The position numbers and the translations under genes are program-made. Below, one piece after another: positions 43,267-52,256 of a stretch of 64,000 nucleotides of DNA. The notes under the pieces were generated by a model. The model made no database searches and was not told the DNA's origin. It saw nothing but the letters and a program-made list of their open reading frames with translations. The DNA is taken from assembly GCA_003248125.1 (NCBI GenBank), contig QJXZ01000026.1:1-64000 (forward strand), in the 5' to 3' direction. Every line of letters begins with the position of its first letter. The stretch's first letter is position 1. This DNA comes from Gammaproteobacteria bacterium (GTDB lineage: Bacteria > Pseudomonadota > Gammaproteobacteria > Pseudomonadales > Azotimanducaceae).

Positions 43267-44153
43267 AGAATCGGACGCACACGGTGCGAGAAACGAGCGA
43301 ACGATACGTGCGCGGGTTGCTGGAAGATCACGCCCGATTCTCTCGCGTGCTGACCATGATCGGTCGCGACGCGCGTCGACTGGTGGATGCCCCAAGCGAC
43401 GTGTTGCCGCTGTTCGCAGAAGCGGTCGACTACGTCGTGAACTTTCAGAACGTGTATCACCATCCGCGCGAAGAAATCATGTTTTCAAGGGTAGGCGAGA
43501 AATCCGAATCGCTCGCCGCCGCAGCGAAGAAGCTTGCTCAGGAACACGGCGGCACGGCCTACGCCGGCAAGGAACTACTGGCGCTCATCGAGCATGTGTC
43601 ACGCGCACCCGGCGAGCGCGCTGGCCGAGAGCAATTGGCGAAGGGGCTCGAACGCTTCGCGCGCTCCATGCGCAGTCATATCGCGCAAGAAGAGGATCTG
43701 CTGTATTCGCAAGTCTGGATTGAACTGACGCGCCGCGACTGGGACAAGTTGATCGGCCAAGCGGCCGCACTCGATCCGCTCGACCACGATCACAGCGCGA
43801 AATACCCCCTCCTCGTGCGGTATGTCAGCGAAGGACGCACCCGCAGCGACGTCACGACAGAATCGAGCCCATTTGGCGAAGCGCTCGGCTCGGCGATGGA
43901 TCGGATCGGCACTCTGCTCGACGGTCTCGCTGTCATCGATAGAACCATGAGCCGACAACGCAAAGAAGCGTGTGCACTCGCCCGCAAGTCGATCCGTGCC
44001 ATGCCGATCATCCCGGCGCTGCAGCCAATGGATTCCGTACGCGCCGGCATGCAGTCCGCGGGTGAGTTCGCAAGCGCGTACCGGCGCTGGTTCAGGGAAT
44101 GGAACGCGCTCTACTCGCGTTCCGACACGGCCACCAGGAGGCCGCATGCGTAA
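43263..44153 (+). CDS. Hemerythrin-domain protein
   Basis: The 296-residue product starts at the ATG at 43263, overlapping the esterase stop. It has a helical bundle of the hemerythrin HHE kind: LLEDHARFSRVL (His), VYHHPREEIMF (His/Glu), HGGTAYAGKELLAL (His) and SMRSHIAQEEDLLYS (His, Glu). A further HDHSAKYPLL segment may add a ligand. Such proteins bind a diiron site for oxygen or redox sensing. The C-terminal third is a second helical region of unknown role. It shares an operon with lipid enzymes and overlaps the SDR gene by 8 bp, suggesting coupling to lipid oxidation or stress. Confidence 0.85.
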   Translation: MKNRTHTVRETSERYVRGLLEDHARFSRVLTMIGRDARRLVDAPSDVLPLFAEAVDYVVNFQNVYHHPREEIMFSRVGEKSESLAAAAKKLAQEHGGTAYAGKELLALIEHVSRAPGERAGREQLAKGLERFARSMRSHIAQEEDLLYSQVWIELTRRDWDKLIGQAAALDPLDHDHSAKYPLLVRYVSEGRTRSDVTTESSPFGEALGSAMDRIGTLLDGLAVIDRTMSRQRKEACALARKSIRAMPIIPALQPMDSVRAGMQSAGEFASAYRRWFREWNALYSRSDTATRRPHA

Positions 44154-44931
44154 ATGGGCATTGGTCACTGGGGCTTCGTCTGGTATCGGCGAGGAACTCG
44201 CTCGCGTCTACGCACAGCACGATCACAACCTGATCGTCGTCGCCCGGCGTGAGGACCGCCTCGAGTCCCTCGCTCGCGAATTGCGGGCCAAAGGTACCGA
44301 GGTTCGTGTCGTCGCCGAGGATTTGGCGCAGCCGGGGGCCGCGAACGAGCTATTCCTCACGGTGCAACGACTCGGCATCCACGTTGATGTGCTGGTCAAC
44401 AACGCTGGGTTTACGTACCACGGCAAATTCACTGCCATGGACGCGGGGAAAGTCACCGACATGGTGCAGCTCAACGTGTCGACACTGGCCGCACTCAGCC
44501 ACCGCTTCGCGGCTCCCATGATCGCGGCAGGTGACGGCCGCATCCTCAACATCTCGTCGGTCACGGCGTTTCAGCCGGTACCCGGATTCGCACTCTATGC
44601 CGCAGGCAAGGCGTTCGTGCTGTCGTTCACCGAAGCATTGGCAGAAGAGCTGAAAGGCACGGGCGTGAGCGCAACCGCACTGTGCCCGGGCCTCACCGAC
44701 ACAGCAATGGTGGACGGCGTGTCCGACGATGGCGGGTTGCCCGCGATTCCGACATTCATGATCAGCGATGTCCGAGCCGTGGCGAACGAAGGTTTCGAGG
44801 CCGCCGAGCGACGGGAAGTGGTCCGGGTACCTGGTATCGCCAATCAAATGACCACGCTTTGGGTGCAAAGTCAGCCGCGCTGGCTAGTGCGCACGCTCGG
44901 CGGTATTTTCGGTCGACAGTTCATGAAGTAG
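44146..44931 (+). CDS. Short-chain dehydrogenase/reductase
   Basis: The 261-residue SDR begins at the ATG at 44146, preceded by AGGAGG. It has VTGASSGIGEELA (TGxxxGxG), VNNAGFTYHGK, catalytic Ser in NISSVTAFQ and LYAAGKAFVLSF (YxxxK). The C-terminal tail with LWVQSQPRWLVRTLGGIFGR may be a short membrane-near helix, as found in SDRs linked to lipid synthesis. As the last gene of the WS/DGAT operon it is probably an acyl-aldehyde or keto-lipid reductase, inferred from context. Confidence 0.85.
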   Translation: MRKWALVTGASSGIGEELARVYAQHDHNLIVVARREDRLESLARELRAKGTEVRVVAEDLAQPGAANELFLTVQRLGIHVDVLVNNAGFTYHGKFTAMDAGKVTDMVQLNVSTLAALSHRFAAPMIAAGDGRILNISSVTAFQPVPGFALYAAGKAFVLSFTEALAEELKGTGVSATALCPGLTDTAMVDGVSDDGGLPAIPTFMISDVRAVANEGFEAAERREVVRVPGIANQMTTLWVQSQPRWLVRTLGGIFGRQFMK

Positions 44932-46024
44932 AACTCGTCAGCTCCGAAAGCGCATCCCCATCGCGCCATGGCGACAGTTGATCGGCATACACCTCAGGTC
45001 CCTTACGAAAGTGCGCCGCTTCTTCGAGCGTCTCCACGAACGGCATGCGCGCCGGATAGATCCGCTCCCCGCGAGGCCTCGGTCCCGACTTCGACACGTG
45101 ACCCCAGAGCGGATGACCCACGACTTCCTCCGCTATGGCAGCGGCCTCGATCAACTTGTCGAGGTGATAACCGGTCGCGATGCCCATTTCGTGGCAGAGG
45201 TCGACGAAATCCTCGGTAGGCACGTGACCAGCAGCACGACCATTGCCGCAGTACGGACAGCCACCCATCCCGCCGATCGAGGTATCGAACTCGCGTACAC
45301 CGAGCATCAAGCCCTCGTAGTAACTCGCGATCGTCTGGCCACGGGTGTTGTGCAGATGGAAATGGAAGTCGGTGATCTCCGGCCAGCGATCGCGAATGGC
45401 CGTCAGCGTCTCGCGCACCTGGTGCGGAAGGTTCCACCCCATGGCCTCGAGGAACGAGCATCGCTTCACATCGAATCCCGCTTGGTGCCATCTGTCGATC
45501 ATCAATGCCAGCAAGGCCATGCGCTGTTCGAGTGAAAACGGCCCTTCGAAGTTCGAGCCGAACGGGTTGCCGATCGCGACTGCACCGGCTTCTGCGCCGG
45601 CCGCGCGAGCACCGGCGATGGTCGCATCCATGGCGGCGATCTGTTGCGCTTGCGAGCGGTTGTAGTTGCGGCGCGCAAACGTGTCGCACAGCTCGACATG
45701 GGTGGAGAATCGCCGGCCACTGCGAATGTCGATCTTCGGATAGTACGCGTCGGCGCGATCGTAGCCTTTCTTGTTGAACACGGCGGCGGTATAGCGCACG
45801 CCCGGTTTCGGGACGAACCGCTCCGCGATTTCGTCGATACACGCCATTTGTGGTGTCCACTTCGGATGCGCAAAGGAGCCGATGGAGATCACCTTTGCCC
45901 CTGTTTCGCCCAAGGCATCTAGCAGACGCAGCTTGGCATCGACGGGGATGTCCGCACTTTCGATCTGCAAACCCTCGCGCATGGTGTCGTCGGTGATCAC
46001 GACGGATTTCGGTAGCAAGCTCAT
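44921..46024 (-). CDS. HMG-CoA lyase-like (DRE-TIM metallolyase) protein
   Basis: The product is 367 residues from the ATG at 46024 (AGGGCC upstream). It belongs to the HMG-CoA lyase/isopropylmalate synthase TIM-barrel family: DDTMREGLQIE has the R-E-G form of the usual R-D-G metal motif, then SIGSFAHPKWTPQMAC, DFHFHLHNTRGQTIAS (His ligands) and GGMGGCPYCGN with the catalytic Cys. It would split a beta-hydroxy-beta-methyl acyl-CoA, or a related substrate. An upstream open frame to 46375 has no fitting start. It is convergent with the SDR (11-bp overlap) and divergent from another SDR. Confidence 0.87.
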   Translation of the reverse strand: MSLLPKSVVITDDTMREGLQIESADIPVDAKLRLLDALGETGAKVISIGSFAHPKWTPQMACIDEIAERFVPKPGVRYTAAVFNKKGYDRADAYYPKIDIRSGRRFSTHVELCDTFARRNYNRSQAQQIAAMDATIAGARAAGAEAGAVAIGNPFGSNFEGPFSLEQRMALLALMIDRWHQAGFDVKRCSFLEAMGWNLPHQVRETLTAIRDRWPEITDFHFHLHNTRGQTIASYYEGLMLGVREFDTSIGGMGGCPYCGNGRAAGHVPTEDFVDLCHEMGIATGYHLDKLIEAAAIAEEVVGHPLWGHVSKSGPRPRGERIYPARMPFVETLEEAAHFRKGPEVYADQLSPWRDGDALSELTSSTS

Positions 46025-46097
46025 TGCGGCCCTCCCCGATTGACACGACCCCATTATCGACCACACGGTTGGCAACCGCACCCAAGAGGAGATCGAC

Positions 46098-46913
46098 ATG
46101 AGCCTGGCTGGAAAAACCGTATTGGTAACCGGCGCGGGACGAGGCATCGGCGCCGGCATTGCCCGTTGCTTCGCGAACCGCGGCGCGAAGGTCGCGGTTA
46201 CCGACCTGGACGCAACGATTGCACGCGACACCGCGACCTCGCTGCCTTCCCAGTCACTCGGCCTCGTCGCCGACGCCGCCAGCCAGGCCTCCATGGGCGA
46301 ATGCATCGACCGTGTACAGCGCGAACTCGGCAAGCTCGACGTGCTGGTCAACAACGCCGGTATCGGCGGCCTCAACTTGGGCGCGTTCGAAGTCGGCGAA
46401 GAAGGACCCGCCGTGATGTCGGATGCCGCGTGGGACGAGCAGCTGGTCTACAACCTTCGCACCGCCTACTCGTCGAGTCGCGCCGCCATCGCACGCATGA
46501 ACGACGGCGGCAGCATCGTCAACATCGCATCGATCGCGGCGTTGTCGCCAGCCGTAGAGCTACCCGCATATGGGGCGGCGAAGGCCGGTGTCGTGCATCT
46601 CACGCGCACGTTGGCAGTCGAGCTTGCGCCGCGCCGCATTCGCGTCAACTGCATCTGCCCCGGGCTGCTGTGGACGCGGGCGTGGGAAATGCTCACTGCA
46701 CGCATGCAACAACGGCAACCCGAACTGGCCAATCTGTCGCAGCGGCAGATCTTCGACAACGTGGTCGCACAAATGACGCCACTTGGCGGCGAGCAAACGC
46801 CCGAGGACATCGGCAATCTGGCCGTGTTCTATGCCTCGGACGACGCGCGCATGATCACCGGGCAGGTGGTCGCCGTCGATGGTGGCATCTCGCTGCGCGG
46901 GGGCCGGCTCTGA
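46098..46913 (+). CDS. Short-chain dehydrogenase/reductase
   Basis: This 271-residue SDR has VTGAGRGIGAGIA, VNNAGIGGLNLGAF with an insertion at 95-115 (GEEGPAVMSDAAWDEQLV), Ser in VNIASIAALS and AYGAAKAGVVHL (YxxxK), ending TGQVVAVDGGISLRGG. The start ATG follows AGAGGAGA at about 6-8 bases. The SDR appears as a single gene, divergent from the HMG-CoA lyase-like gene across 73 bp, and may act with it. Its substrate is not known. Confidence 0.9.
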   Translation: MSLAGKTVLVTGAGRGIGAGIARCFANRGAKVAVTDLDATIARDTATSLPSQSLGLVADAASQASMGECIDRVQRELGKLDVLVNNAGIGGLNLGAFEVGEEGPAVMSDAAWDEQLVYNLRTAYSSSRAAIARMNDGGSIVNIASIAALSPAVELPAYGAAKAGVVHLTRTLAVELAPRRIRVNCICPGLLWTRAWEMLTARMQQRQPELANLSQRQIFDNVVAQMTPLGGEQTPEDIGNLAVFYASDDARMITGQVVAVDGGISLRGGRL

Positions 46914-46956
46914 CGGCGCGGCGAGATCGAGTCCTCTTGACATCGCACCGGGTCTA

Positions 46957-46979
46957 GTTGGAGCGGCTTTGGCCGCGAT
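46957..46979. repeat. REP-like element
   Basis: GTTGGAGCGGCTTTGGCCGC followed by GAT matches the GTGGGAGCGGCC-TT-GGCCGCGAT elements elsewhere, with two differences. The unit forms an imperfect GCGGC/GCCGC hairpin. It lies between the SDR (ends 46913) and the convergent GMC gene (ends 46983). Confidence 0.6.
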
Positions 46980-46982
46980 GTC

Positions 46983-48575
46983 TCAGGCGTCTGCAAGCAC
47001 GAACTCGGCACCCTTCTCGGCGATCATCACGGTCGGTGCATTGGTGTTGCCGGACGTGATGGTGGGCATGACCGACGCATCGATCACCCACAATGCGTCC
47101 ATGCCGTGCACCGCGAGCCGATCGCTGACGACGGCCTCGGGGTCAGCGCCCATCTTGCAGGTGCCGACCGGATGAAAGATGGTGGCACCGAGCTCGCGTG
47201 CAGCTTGCAGCAGCTCGGCGTCGCTGGTCACGGTCGCCCCCGGCTTCCACTCTTGCGGCTCGAACCGCTGCAATGCCGTGGCCGCCATGATGCGTCGCGT
47301 AAACCGCAGTCCTGCAACTGCCACGGCCTCGTCCTCCGACGTGGCCAAGTAGTTGGTCTGGATAATCGGCGCATCATCTGGATCGGCACTGCGCGCCGCC
47401 ACGAATCCACGGCTGGTGGGACGCAGATTGCACACACTTGGCGTGATCGCATCGAACGCGTGCAACGGTTCGCCGAACCGGTCGAGCGAAAGCGGCTGCA
47501 CGTGCCACTCGATGTTGGCTGTAGGTTGTGCGGCATCCGACTTCGCGAACGCACCAAGCTGGGACGGTGGCATCGTCAGAGGACCGGTGCGGAAGAAGAG
47601 GTATTCGAGCCCCATCGCGGCCTTACCTAACAGCGAGTTCGCGCGCCGGTTCAGCGTGCGGGTGTTGCGCACCTTGTAGATCGTGCGAATCTGCAAATGG
47701 TCCTGCAAGTTGCGACCGACGCCCTCGAGCTCGTGGCAAACCGGAACACCGATGCGCCCCAGCACGTCGCGCGGACCGATGCCGGACAACTGCAGCAAGT
47801 GCGGTGAACCGATCGCTCCGGCCGCCAACACCACACCCCGTCGCGCGGTGACCCTCTGCGAGCCGTCGCGTTTTGTACGAATGTCGACACCCGTTGCGCG
47901 TTTGCCATCGAGCCGCACGCCCGTGACCAAACAATCGGTCATCACGGTGAGATTGGTACGGTGTGCGACCGGGCGTATGAAGGCTTTACTCGCGCTCCAT
48001 CGGACGCCGCGACGCTGATTCATCTGAAAGTATGCATTGCCGAAATTGTCGCCGCGATTGAACTCCTCGATCTTCGGAATGCCACACTCGGCGGCGGCCT
48101 CGCGCCAAGCATCGAGGATCTCCCAGTTGACGCGCCGCTCCTCCACGCGTAGCTCGCCGCCCACGCCATGGAACTCGCTCGCACCGTGCTGGTAGTCCTC
48201 GCTCTTCTTGAAGACAGGCAGCACGTCGTCCCAGCCCCAGCCGCGATTGCCCAGCGCCGCCCACTGATCGTAGTCGCTGCGCTGGCCACGCATGTAGATC
48301 ATCGCGTTGATCGACGAGCACCCACCGAGCACTTTGCCGCGCGCGTACTGAATCACGCGCCCCGCCAGCCCGGGCACGGGTTCCGTTCGAAAGCACCAAT
48401 CGGTGCGAGGGTTGTCGATGGTGTAGAGATAGCCGACTGGTATGTCGATCCAGAAATAGTCGTCCTTGCCACCAGCTTCCAGCAGTAGTACCGAGTTCGC
48501 AGGATCGGCGCTCAACCGGTTCGCAAGCACACACCCTGCCGTGCCCGCGCCAATCACCACGAAATCGAAATTCAC
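46983..48575 (-). CDS. GMC-family FAD-dependent oxidoreductase
   Basis: This 530-residue protein has the GMC pattern: FDFVVIGAGTAGCVLANRLS (FAD site), RGKVLGGCSSINAMIYMRG, then GAIGSPHLLQLSGIG near 270 and GATIFHPVGTCKMG near the end with the catalytic His region. Choline-dehydrogenase-like GMC enzymes oxidise alcohols in the cytoplasm or periplasm, here without any signal peptide. Its start overlaps the MFS gene stop by 4 bp, so the two are co-translated and could form an uptake-oxidation pair. The alcohol substrate is unknown. Confidence 0.9.
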   Translation of the reverse strand: MNFDFVVIGAGTAGCVLANRLSADPANSVLLLEAGGKDDYFWIDIPVGYLYTIDNPRTDWCFRTEPVPGLAGRVIQYARGKVLGGCSSINAMIYMRGQRSDYDQWAALGNRGWGWDDVLPVFKKSEDYQHGASEFHGVGGELRVEERRVNWEILDAWREAAAECGIPKIEEFNRGDNFGNAYFQMNQRRGVRWSASKAFIRPVAHRTNLTVMTDCLVTGVRLDGKRATGVDIRTKRDGSQRVTARRGVVLAAGAIGSPHLLQLSGIGPRDVLGRIGVPVCHELEGVGRNLQDHLQIRTIYKVRNTRTLNRRANSLLGKAAMGLEYLFFRTGPLTMPPSQLGAFAKSDAAQPTANIEWHVQPLSLDRFGEPLHAFDAITPSVCNLRPTSRGFVAARSADPDDAPIIQTNYLATSEDEAVAVAGLRFTRRIMAATALQRFEPQEWKPGATVTSDAELLQAARELGATIFHPVGTCKMGADPEAVVSDRLAVHGMDALWVIDASVMPTITSGNTNAPTVMIAEKGAEFVLADA

Positions 48576-49906
48576 GGCATGCCCGGCCCGGCGCCGTGAC
48601 CGGGGAGCATCGCATCTTCGCCGTGACCTTTGTGGATGTGCCGCAACTCCGGGTAGGCGGCACCCAGCCCGAGCATACTGATCGCGAGCAGCGCGCCGGC
48701 AAGCAACAACGCCACGTGTATACCGATCGATTCTGCAGCGCCGCTGATCGGAATGATGCCGAGTGGCATGAGACCGTGCGCCATCATCATGATGCTCATC
48801 ACGCGGCCACGGATCTCGGGCTGAATTGCAAGCTGCACGATGCTCATATTCATCGAGCCGAACACCGCGCCGAAGAATCCGGTGAGCGCGCCCATGGCCA
48901 TCGCGAGCCAGAGGGTCTTGGTCAGCGCAAACGCGGCCAGGCTCACGGCCCAGCAGTAGGCAGTGGCGAACATCATGCGTCCCTTGCTGCCGATATCGCC
49001 GAGCCGCGCGAGCGCAAGCGAACCGGCAAGGGCGCCTACGCCCATCGCCGTCATCAAGAAGCCGAGGTCCTCCGGACCGCCAGCGATGACGTCCTTATTG
49101 AACGCAGGCAACAAAAATGATGCCGAAAAGCCGAACGTCATCGGCAAGAAACCCATGATGAGCAGGCCGAGAATCAGCCGCTCGGTGCGCATGTAGCGAA
49201 ACCCTTCGGCAACGTCTTCGAGCGGCGTACTCGGTGGTCGCTCCTGCGGCTTACCGACGTAATGCATCAAGGAGGTAGCCACGACCGAGACCAAGTACAG
49301 CCCCGCGATCACGAAGAACACGGTACCAACGCCGCGCATGCCGCTGGCGCCGCCCGCCGCGAACAGAGCGATCAGACCGCCGGCGAGGGCAGGGCCGAGG
49401 ATACGCGACAAGTTGAACGTTGCGCTCTGCAGCGCCATCGCGTTTACCAGCGATTCGCGATCGACCACCTCGGGAATCACCGCAGTTCTAGCGGGCATGC
49501 TGAACGACAGCACGGTGCCGTTGAACAGACCGAAATAAATGAAGTGCGCGAACGTGACCTGCTCGCTAAATATGATCACCGCGAGCACCGTCGTGGCGAC
49601 GGCGTTCAGAATCTGGGACGCGATCATGATCGGTTTCTTGTGTAGTCGATCGGCAATCACGCCACCGGCCAGCGAGAACAGGAAGGACGGCAGCATGAAC
49701 GACAACATCACCCACGTGAGCGCCATCGGCGAATTCGTCATGTCGTAGATGAGCCAGCCACGCGCGACCATCTGCATCTGCATCGCGAAGGTAGCGGCCA
49801 GGCTCGAAAACCACAGATATCGGAAATCGCGGACGCGCAGCGACTCGAACATACCTTTTTTGTAAAGGCTACCCGACGCACCGCGGCTCCGCGCCATCTC
49901 CGCCAT
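48572..49906 (-). CDS. MFS-type transporter (MFS_3/enterobactin exporter-like)
   Basis: The 444-residue membrane protein has about 12 hydrophobic segments and the conserved loop AGGVIADRLHKKPIMIA (between helices 2 and 3), typical of the MFS_3 group with drug or metabolite exporters. A cytoplasmic loop (KPQERPPSTPLEDVAEGFRY) precedes the second half, and helices 7-12 include MTAMGVGALAGSLALARLG. The tail HIHKGHGEDAMLPGHGAG is His-rich and unusual. It overlaps the GMC oxidoreductase downstream by 4 bp. Export or import of the GMC substrate or product is possible. Confidence 0.87.
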   Translation of the reverse strand: MAEMARSRGASGSLYKKGMFESLRVRDFRYLWFSSLAATFAMQMQMVARGWLIYDMTNSPMALTWVMLSFMLPSFLFSLAGGVIADRLHKKPIMIASQILNAVATTVLAVIIFSEQVTFAHFIYFGLFNGTVLSFSMPARTAVIPEVVDRESLVNAMALQSATFNLSRILGPALAGGLIALFAAGGASGMRGVGTVFFVIAGLYLVSVVATSLMHYVGKPQERPPSTPLEDVAEGFRYMRTERLILGLLIMGFLPMTFGFSASFLLPAFNKDVIAGGPEDLGFLMTAMGVGALAGSLALARLGDIGSKGRMMFATAYCWAVSLAAFALTKTLWLAMAMGALTGFFGAVFGSMNMSIVQLAIQPEIRGRVMSIMMMAHGLMPLGIIPISGAAESIGIHVALLLAGALLAISMLGLGAAYPELRHIHKGHGEDAMLPGHGAGPGMP

Positions 49907-49996
49907 GACTATCCGCCCTCGATCGAGACGTCAGTGTAGCGCATCGCGATTTGCGCCTCGCCTAGGTATGCTCCGCACCTGCTGTCTGGGGCAACC

Positions 49997-50440
49997 ATGG
50001 CTAACGACGTAAGACGCGCAGAGGGTGTCACATGGGGCGGGTTCGGACTGCGGTTCATCCTCGCCTCGCTGCTGGTACTCGCAACCTACAACCCTTCGGG
50101 TTACTCGTTCGCGGATTGGGTTTGGGACGCCTGGAACGGCGACGGTCTGGGACCGGTGCACTATCTCGCCGGGGTCGTCTTACTCATCGGCTGGATCGTG
50201 CTGATCCAGGCGACGTTGAATTCGCTCGGACCGCTCGGCCTTCTGCTCGGCGCCGCGTTGCTCGGCGCGTTGGTGTGGCTGCTCTTCGATCTCGGTGTGC
50301 TCGCGGGCTCTGGCGTATCGTTTTACACCTGGATCGTCGAGGTTTGCCTCGGCGCACTGCTCGCGGTGGGGTTGGTGTGGTCGCATCTGTGGCGGCGGCT
50401 CACCGGGCAGGTCGACGTGGACGACTTCGACGGTCGATAA
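49997..50440 (+). CDS. Inner-membrane protein of the DUF6524 type
   Basis: The 147-residue product has four hydrophobic segments: FGLRFILASLLVLATYN, LAGVVLLIGWIVLIQATL, LLGAALLGALVWLLFDLGVL and TWIVEVCLGALLAVGLVW, and a short charged tail VDVDDFDGR. The motif LVLATYNPSGYSF near residue 28-40 resembles the conserved N-terminal piece of the DUF6524 family. Function is unknown. It is a single gene and is followed by a REP-like element. Confidence 0.72.
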   Translation: MANDVRRAEGVTWGGFGLRFILASLLVLATYNPSGYSFADWVWDAWNGDGLGPVHYLAGVVLLIGWIVLIQATLNSLGPLGLLLGAALLGALVWLLFDLGVLAGSGVSFYTWIVEVCLGALLAVGLVWSHLWRRLTGQVDVDDFDGR

Positions 50441-50454
50441 CCATTTACTGGCCT

Positions 50455-50477
50455 GTGGGAGCGGCCTTGGCCGCGAT
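50455..50477. repeat. REP-like element
   Basis: GTGGGAGCGGCCTTGGCCGC followed by GAT forms a clean GCGGCC-TT-GGCCGC hairpin. It is the most regular copy of the REP family in the window. It follows the DUF6524 gene and precedes the ECF sigma factor gene, both on the plus strand. Confidence 0.75.
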
Positions 50478-50571
50478 GCGCCTCAATTGAAAGGTAAGTC
50501 GTAGAGAACCACCCGACCGGAATCGACAGAAATCTAGACCCGGTGCCCTCAAACTGTGCACCCCAGGCATC

Positions 50572-51225
50572 GTGGACCAGCCACTGGCGATGACCCGAGA
50601 AGAGCGCGACGACGCGGCCAGGATCTCGATTGCGCGCGATCGCGCACTCGCCCGCCGCATGCAACGTGGCGACGAGCGCGCCATCACCGAGTTCTGCGAC
50701 GAGTACTTGCCAAAACTTTATCGCTACGCATTGCGTCGGCTCGGTAATGAACACGACGTTGCCGACCTCGTTCAGGTGGTATTGACGAACGCAGCGCGGC
50801 GCATCGAAACATATAGAGGCGAGGCCTCGCTGCTCACTTGGCTGGTGCAGATCTGTCGCCACGAGGTCGCAAAGCACTATGCCTATCGTGCGCGGCGCGA
50901 TACGGCGTTCGCCGTGTTCGACGACGACGTGCTGCGCGCGATGGTTGAGTCCTTGGAGGCACCCCCGACCGACGAGCCGGAGGCAAGCGTTCGGCGCAGC
51001 GAGGTCATTGCCATGGTGCAAGTCGTTCTCGACCAGCTCCCCGCCAGACATGCCGAAGCGTTGGAGTTGAAGTACGTGCACGGTTTCACCTCACAGGAGA
51101 TCGCCACCCACATGGGCATTGGTGATGCCGCGACGCAGTCGCTACTTGCCCGCGCGCGGCAGGCATTCCGCGAGATTTGCTCGGCAGCGGTGCTCCAAGC
51201 CGACCTATTGGAAAACGAATCATGA
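50572..51225 (+). CDS. ECF-type RNA polymerase sigma factor
   Basis: This 217-residue sigma-70 factor has region 2 (FCDEYLPKLYRYALRRLGNE, then HDVADLVQVVLTNAARRIET) and region 4 (LPARHAEALELKYVHGFTSQ, then EIATHMGIGDAATQSLLARA). With the FecR-like protein and TonB receptor next to it, it fits cell-surface signalling. The start may be the GTG at 50572 or the ATG at 50590. The stop overlaps the anti-sigma start by 4 bp, so both should be made in fixed ratio. Confidence 0.88.
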   Translation: MDQPLAMTREERDDAARISIARDRALARRMQRGDERAITEFCDEYLPKLYRYALRRLGNEHDVADLVQVVLTNAARRIETYRGEASLLTWLVQICRHEVAKHYAYRARRDTAFAVFDDDVLRAMVESLEAPPTDEPEASVRRSEVIAMVQVVLDQLPARHAEALELKYVHGFTSQEIATHMGIGDAATQSLLARARQAFREICSAAVLQADLLENES

Positions 51226-52244
51226 CCAGTGACGATCGAACCGATCACCACTCCGAGTCCGCCCCAGCCGATGCGTTGATCGCGCGGGTGTTGCGCGCGG
51301 CCGGTCCCCGTCGCGAGCTGCCAGCCGCGCTCGCGGCACGATGGCGGGCGTCGTTTACCGACGAATTGCTCGCCATCGCTCGACGGCGACGTAGGCGCCG
51401 CTGGTTCGGCGCAGCCGCCATGGCTGCGGCGCTCGCGGCCGTGTCGTTCGGTGCCCTGCTGCTCGATCGCACGACTACGAAAGCGCCGTCCGCCGTGGTC
51501 GCCCAGGTCGTGCATGCCACGGGTACGAGCGGTGATGAACACGGCGCGGACGTAGCGGCCGGTTCCGAGTGGCGAGTCGGCGCCACCCTTCATACCGGTC
51601 GAGACGGCTACCTCGGTATCGCATACCGCAATGCGGACGTGCGATTGGGCCGCGACTCCGTGCTGACGATCGGCGAAGCCACGCTCGAGCTGACGCGCGG
51701 CAGCCTGTACGTCGATACCGGCGTCTCCGGGGTTGCGCCAGCCATACCGATCGTGGTCGAAACACCTTGGGGCACGCTGAGCCATGTCGGTACGCAATTT
51801 CTCGTCGAAGCATCGGATACGGCGCTTGTTGCCGCGGTTCGAGAAGGCGCCATTGCCCTGCGTGCGGCGCGCGCGCAGCGCCAGGTGAGCGCGCGACCCG
51901 GTCGCGCCGCCGTGCTGACGGTCGGCGCGCACGGCATCACCAGCGAATTCGAATCGATCATGGACGCGCGCTGGCGCTGGATCGAGTCGGCTACACCCGG
52001 ACTTGCGATCGCAGGTCAATCGGCCTTCGACGCGCTCACATGGGCTGCACGTGAGTCGGGACGCGCCCTCGTGTTCGATGCGCCCGCCGCAAAGGCGCAC
52101 GCGCAATCCACCCGTTTAGCGAGCAACGAGACCGCTCGCGCGACGTCGCTCGACGATGTACTGGTCATCGTTCGGCACTTGACGCGCCTACGCATCACGG
52201 ACGGTGATGACCACGCGATCCACGTCTCACTCGAATCGACGTGA
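51222..52244 (+). CDS. FecR-type anti-sigma factor with C-terminal STN-like domain
   Basis: The product is 340 residues. A cytosolic N-terminal part (sigma-binding) is followed by a seven-Arg run and one hydrophobic segment WFGAAAMAAALAAVSFGALL. The FecR domain is then seen as SRDGYLGIAYRNADVRLGRDS-like and VETPWGTLSHVGTQFLVE, with AAVREGAIAL. The last 80 residues, SAFDALTWAARESGRALVFD and ARATSLDDVLVIVRHLTRLR, look like an STN/secretin short N-terminal domain. The TonB receptor is convergent, 12 bp downstream, and would transmit a signal to it. Confidence 0.85.
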   Translation: MTSDDRTDHHSESAPADALIARVLRAAGPRRELPAALAARWRASFTDELLAIARRRRRRRWFGAAAMAAALAAVSFGALLLDRTTTKAPSAVVAQVVHATGTSGDEHGADVAAGSEWRVGATLHTGRDGYLGIAYRNADVRLGRDSVLTIGEATLELTRGSLYVDTGVSGVAPAIPIVVETPWGTLSHVGTQFLVEASDTALVAAVREGAIALRAARAQRQVSARPGRAAVLTVGAHGITSEFESIMDARWRWIESATPGLAIAGQSAFDALTWAARESGRALVFDAPAAKAHAQSTRLASNETARATSLDDVLVIVRHLTRLRITDGDDHAIHVSLEST

Positions 52245-52256
52245 GGGCTCGGCCGT

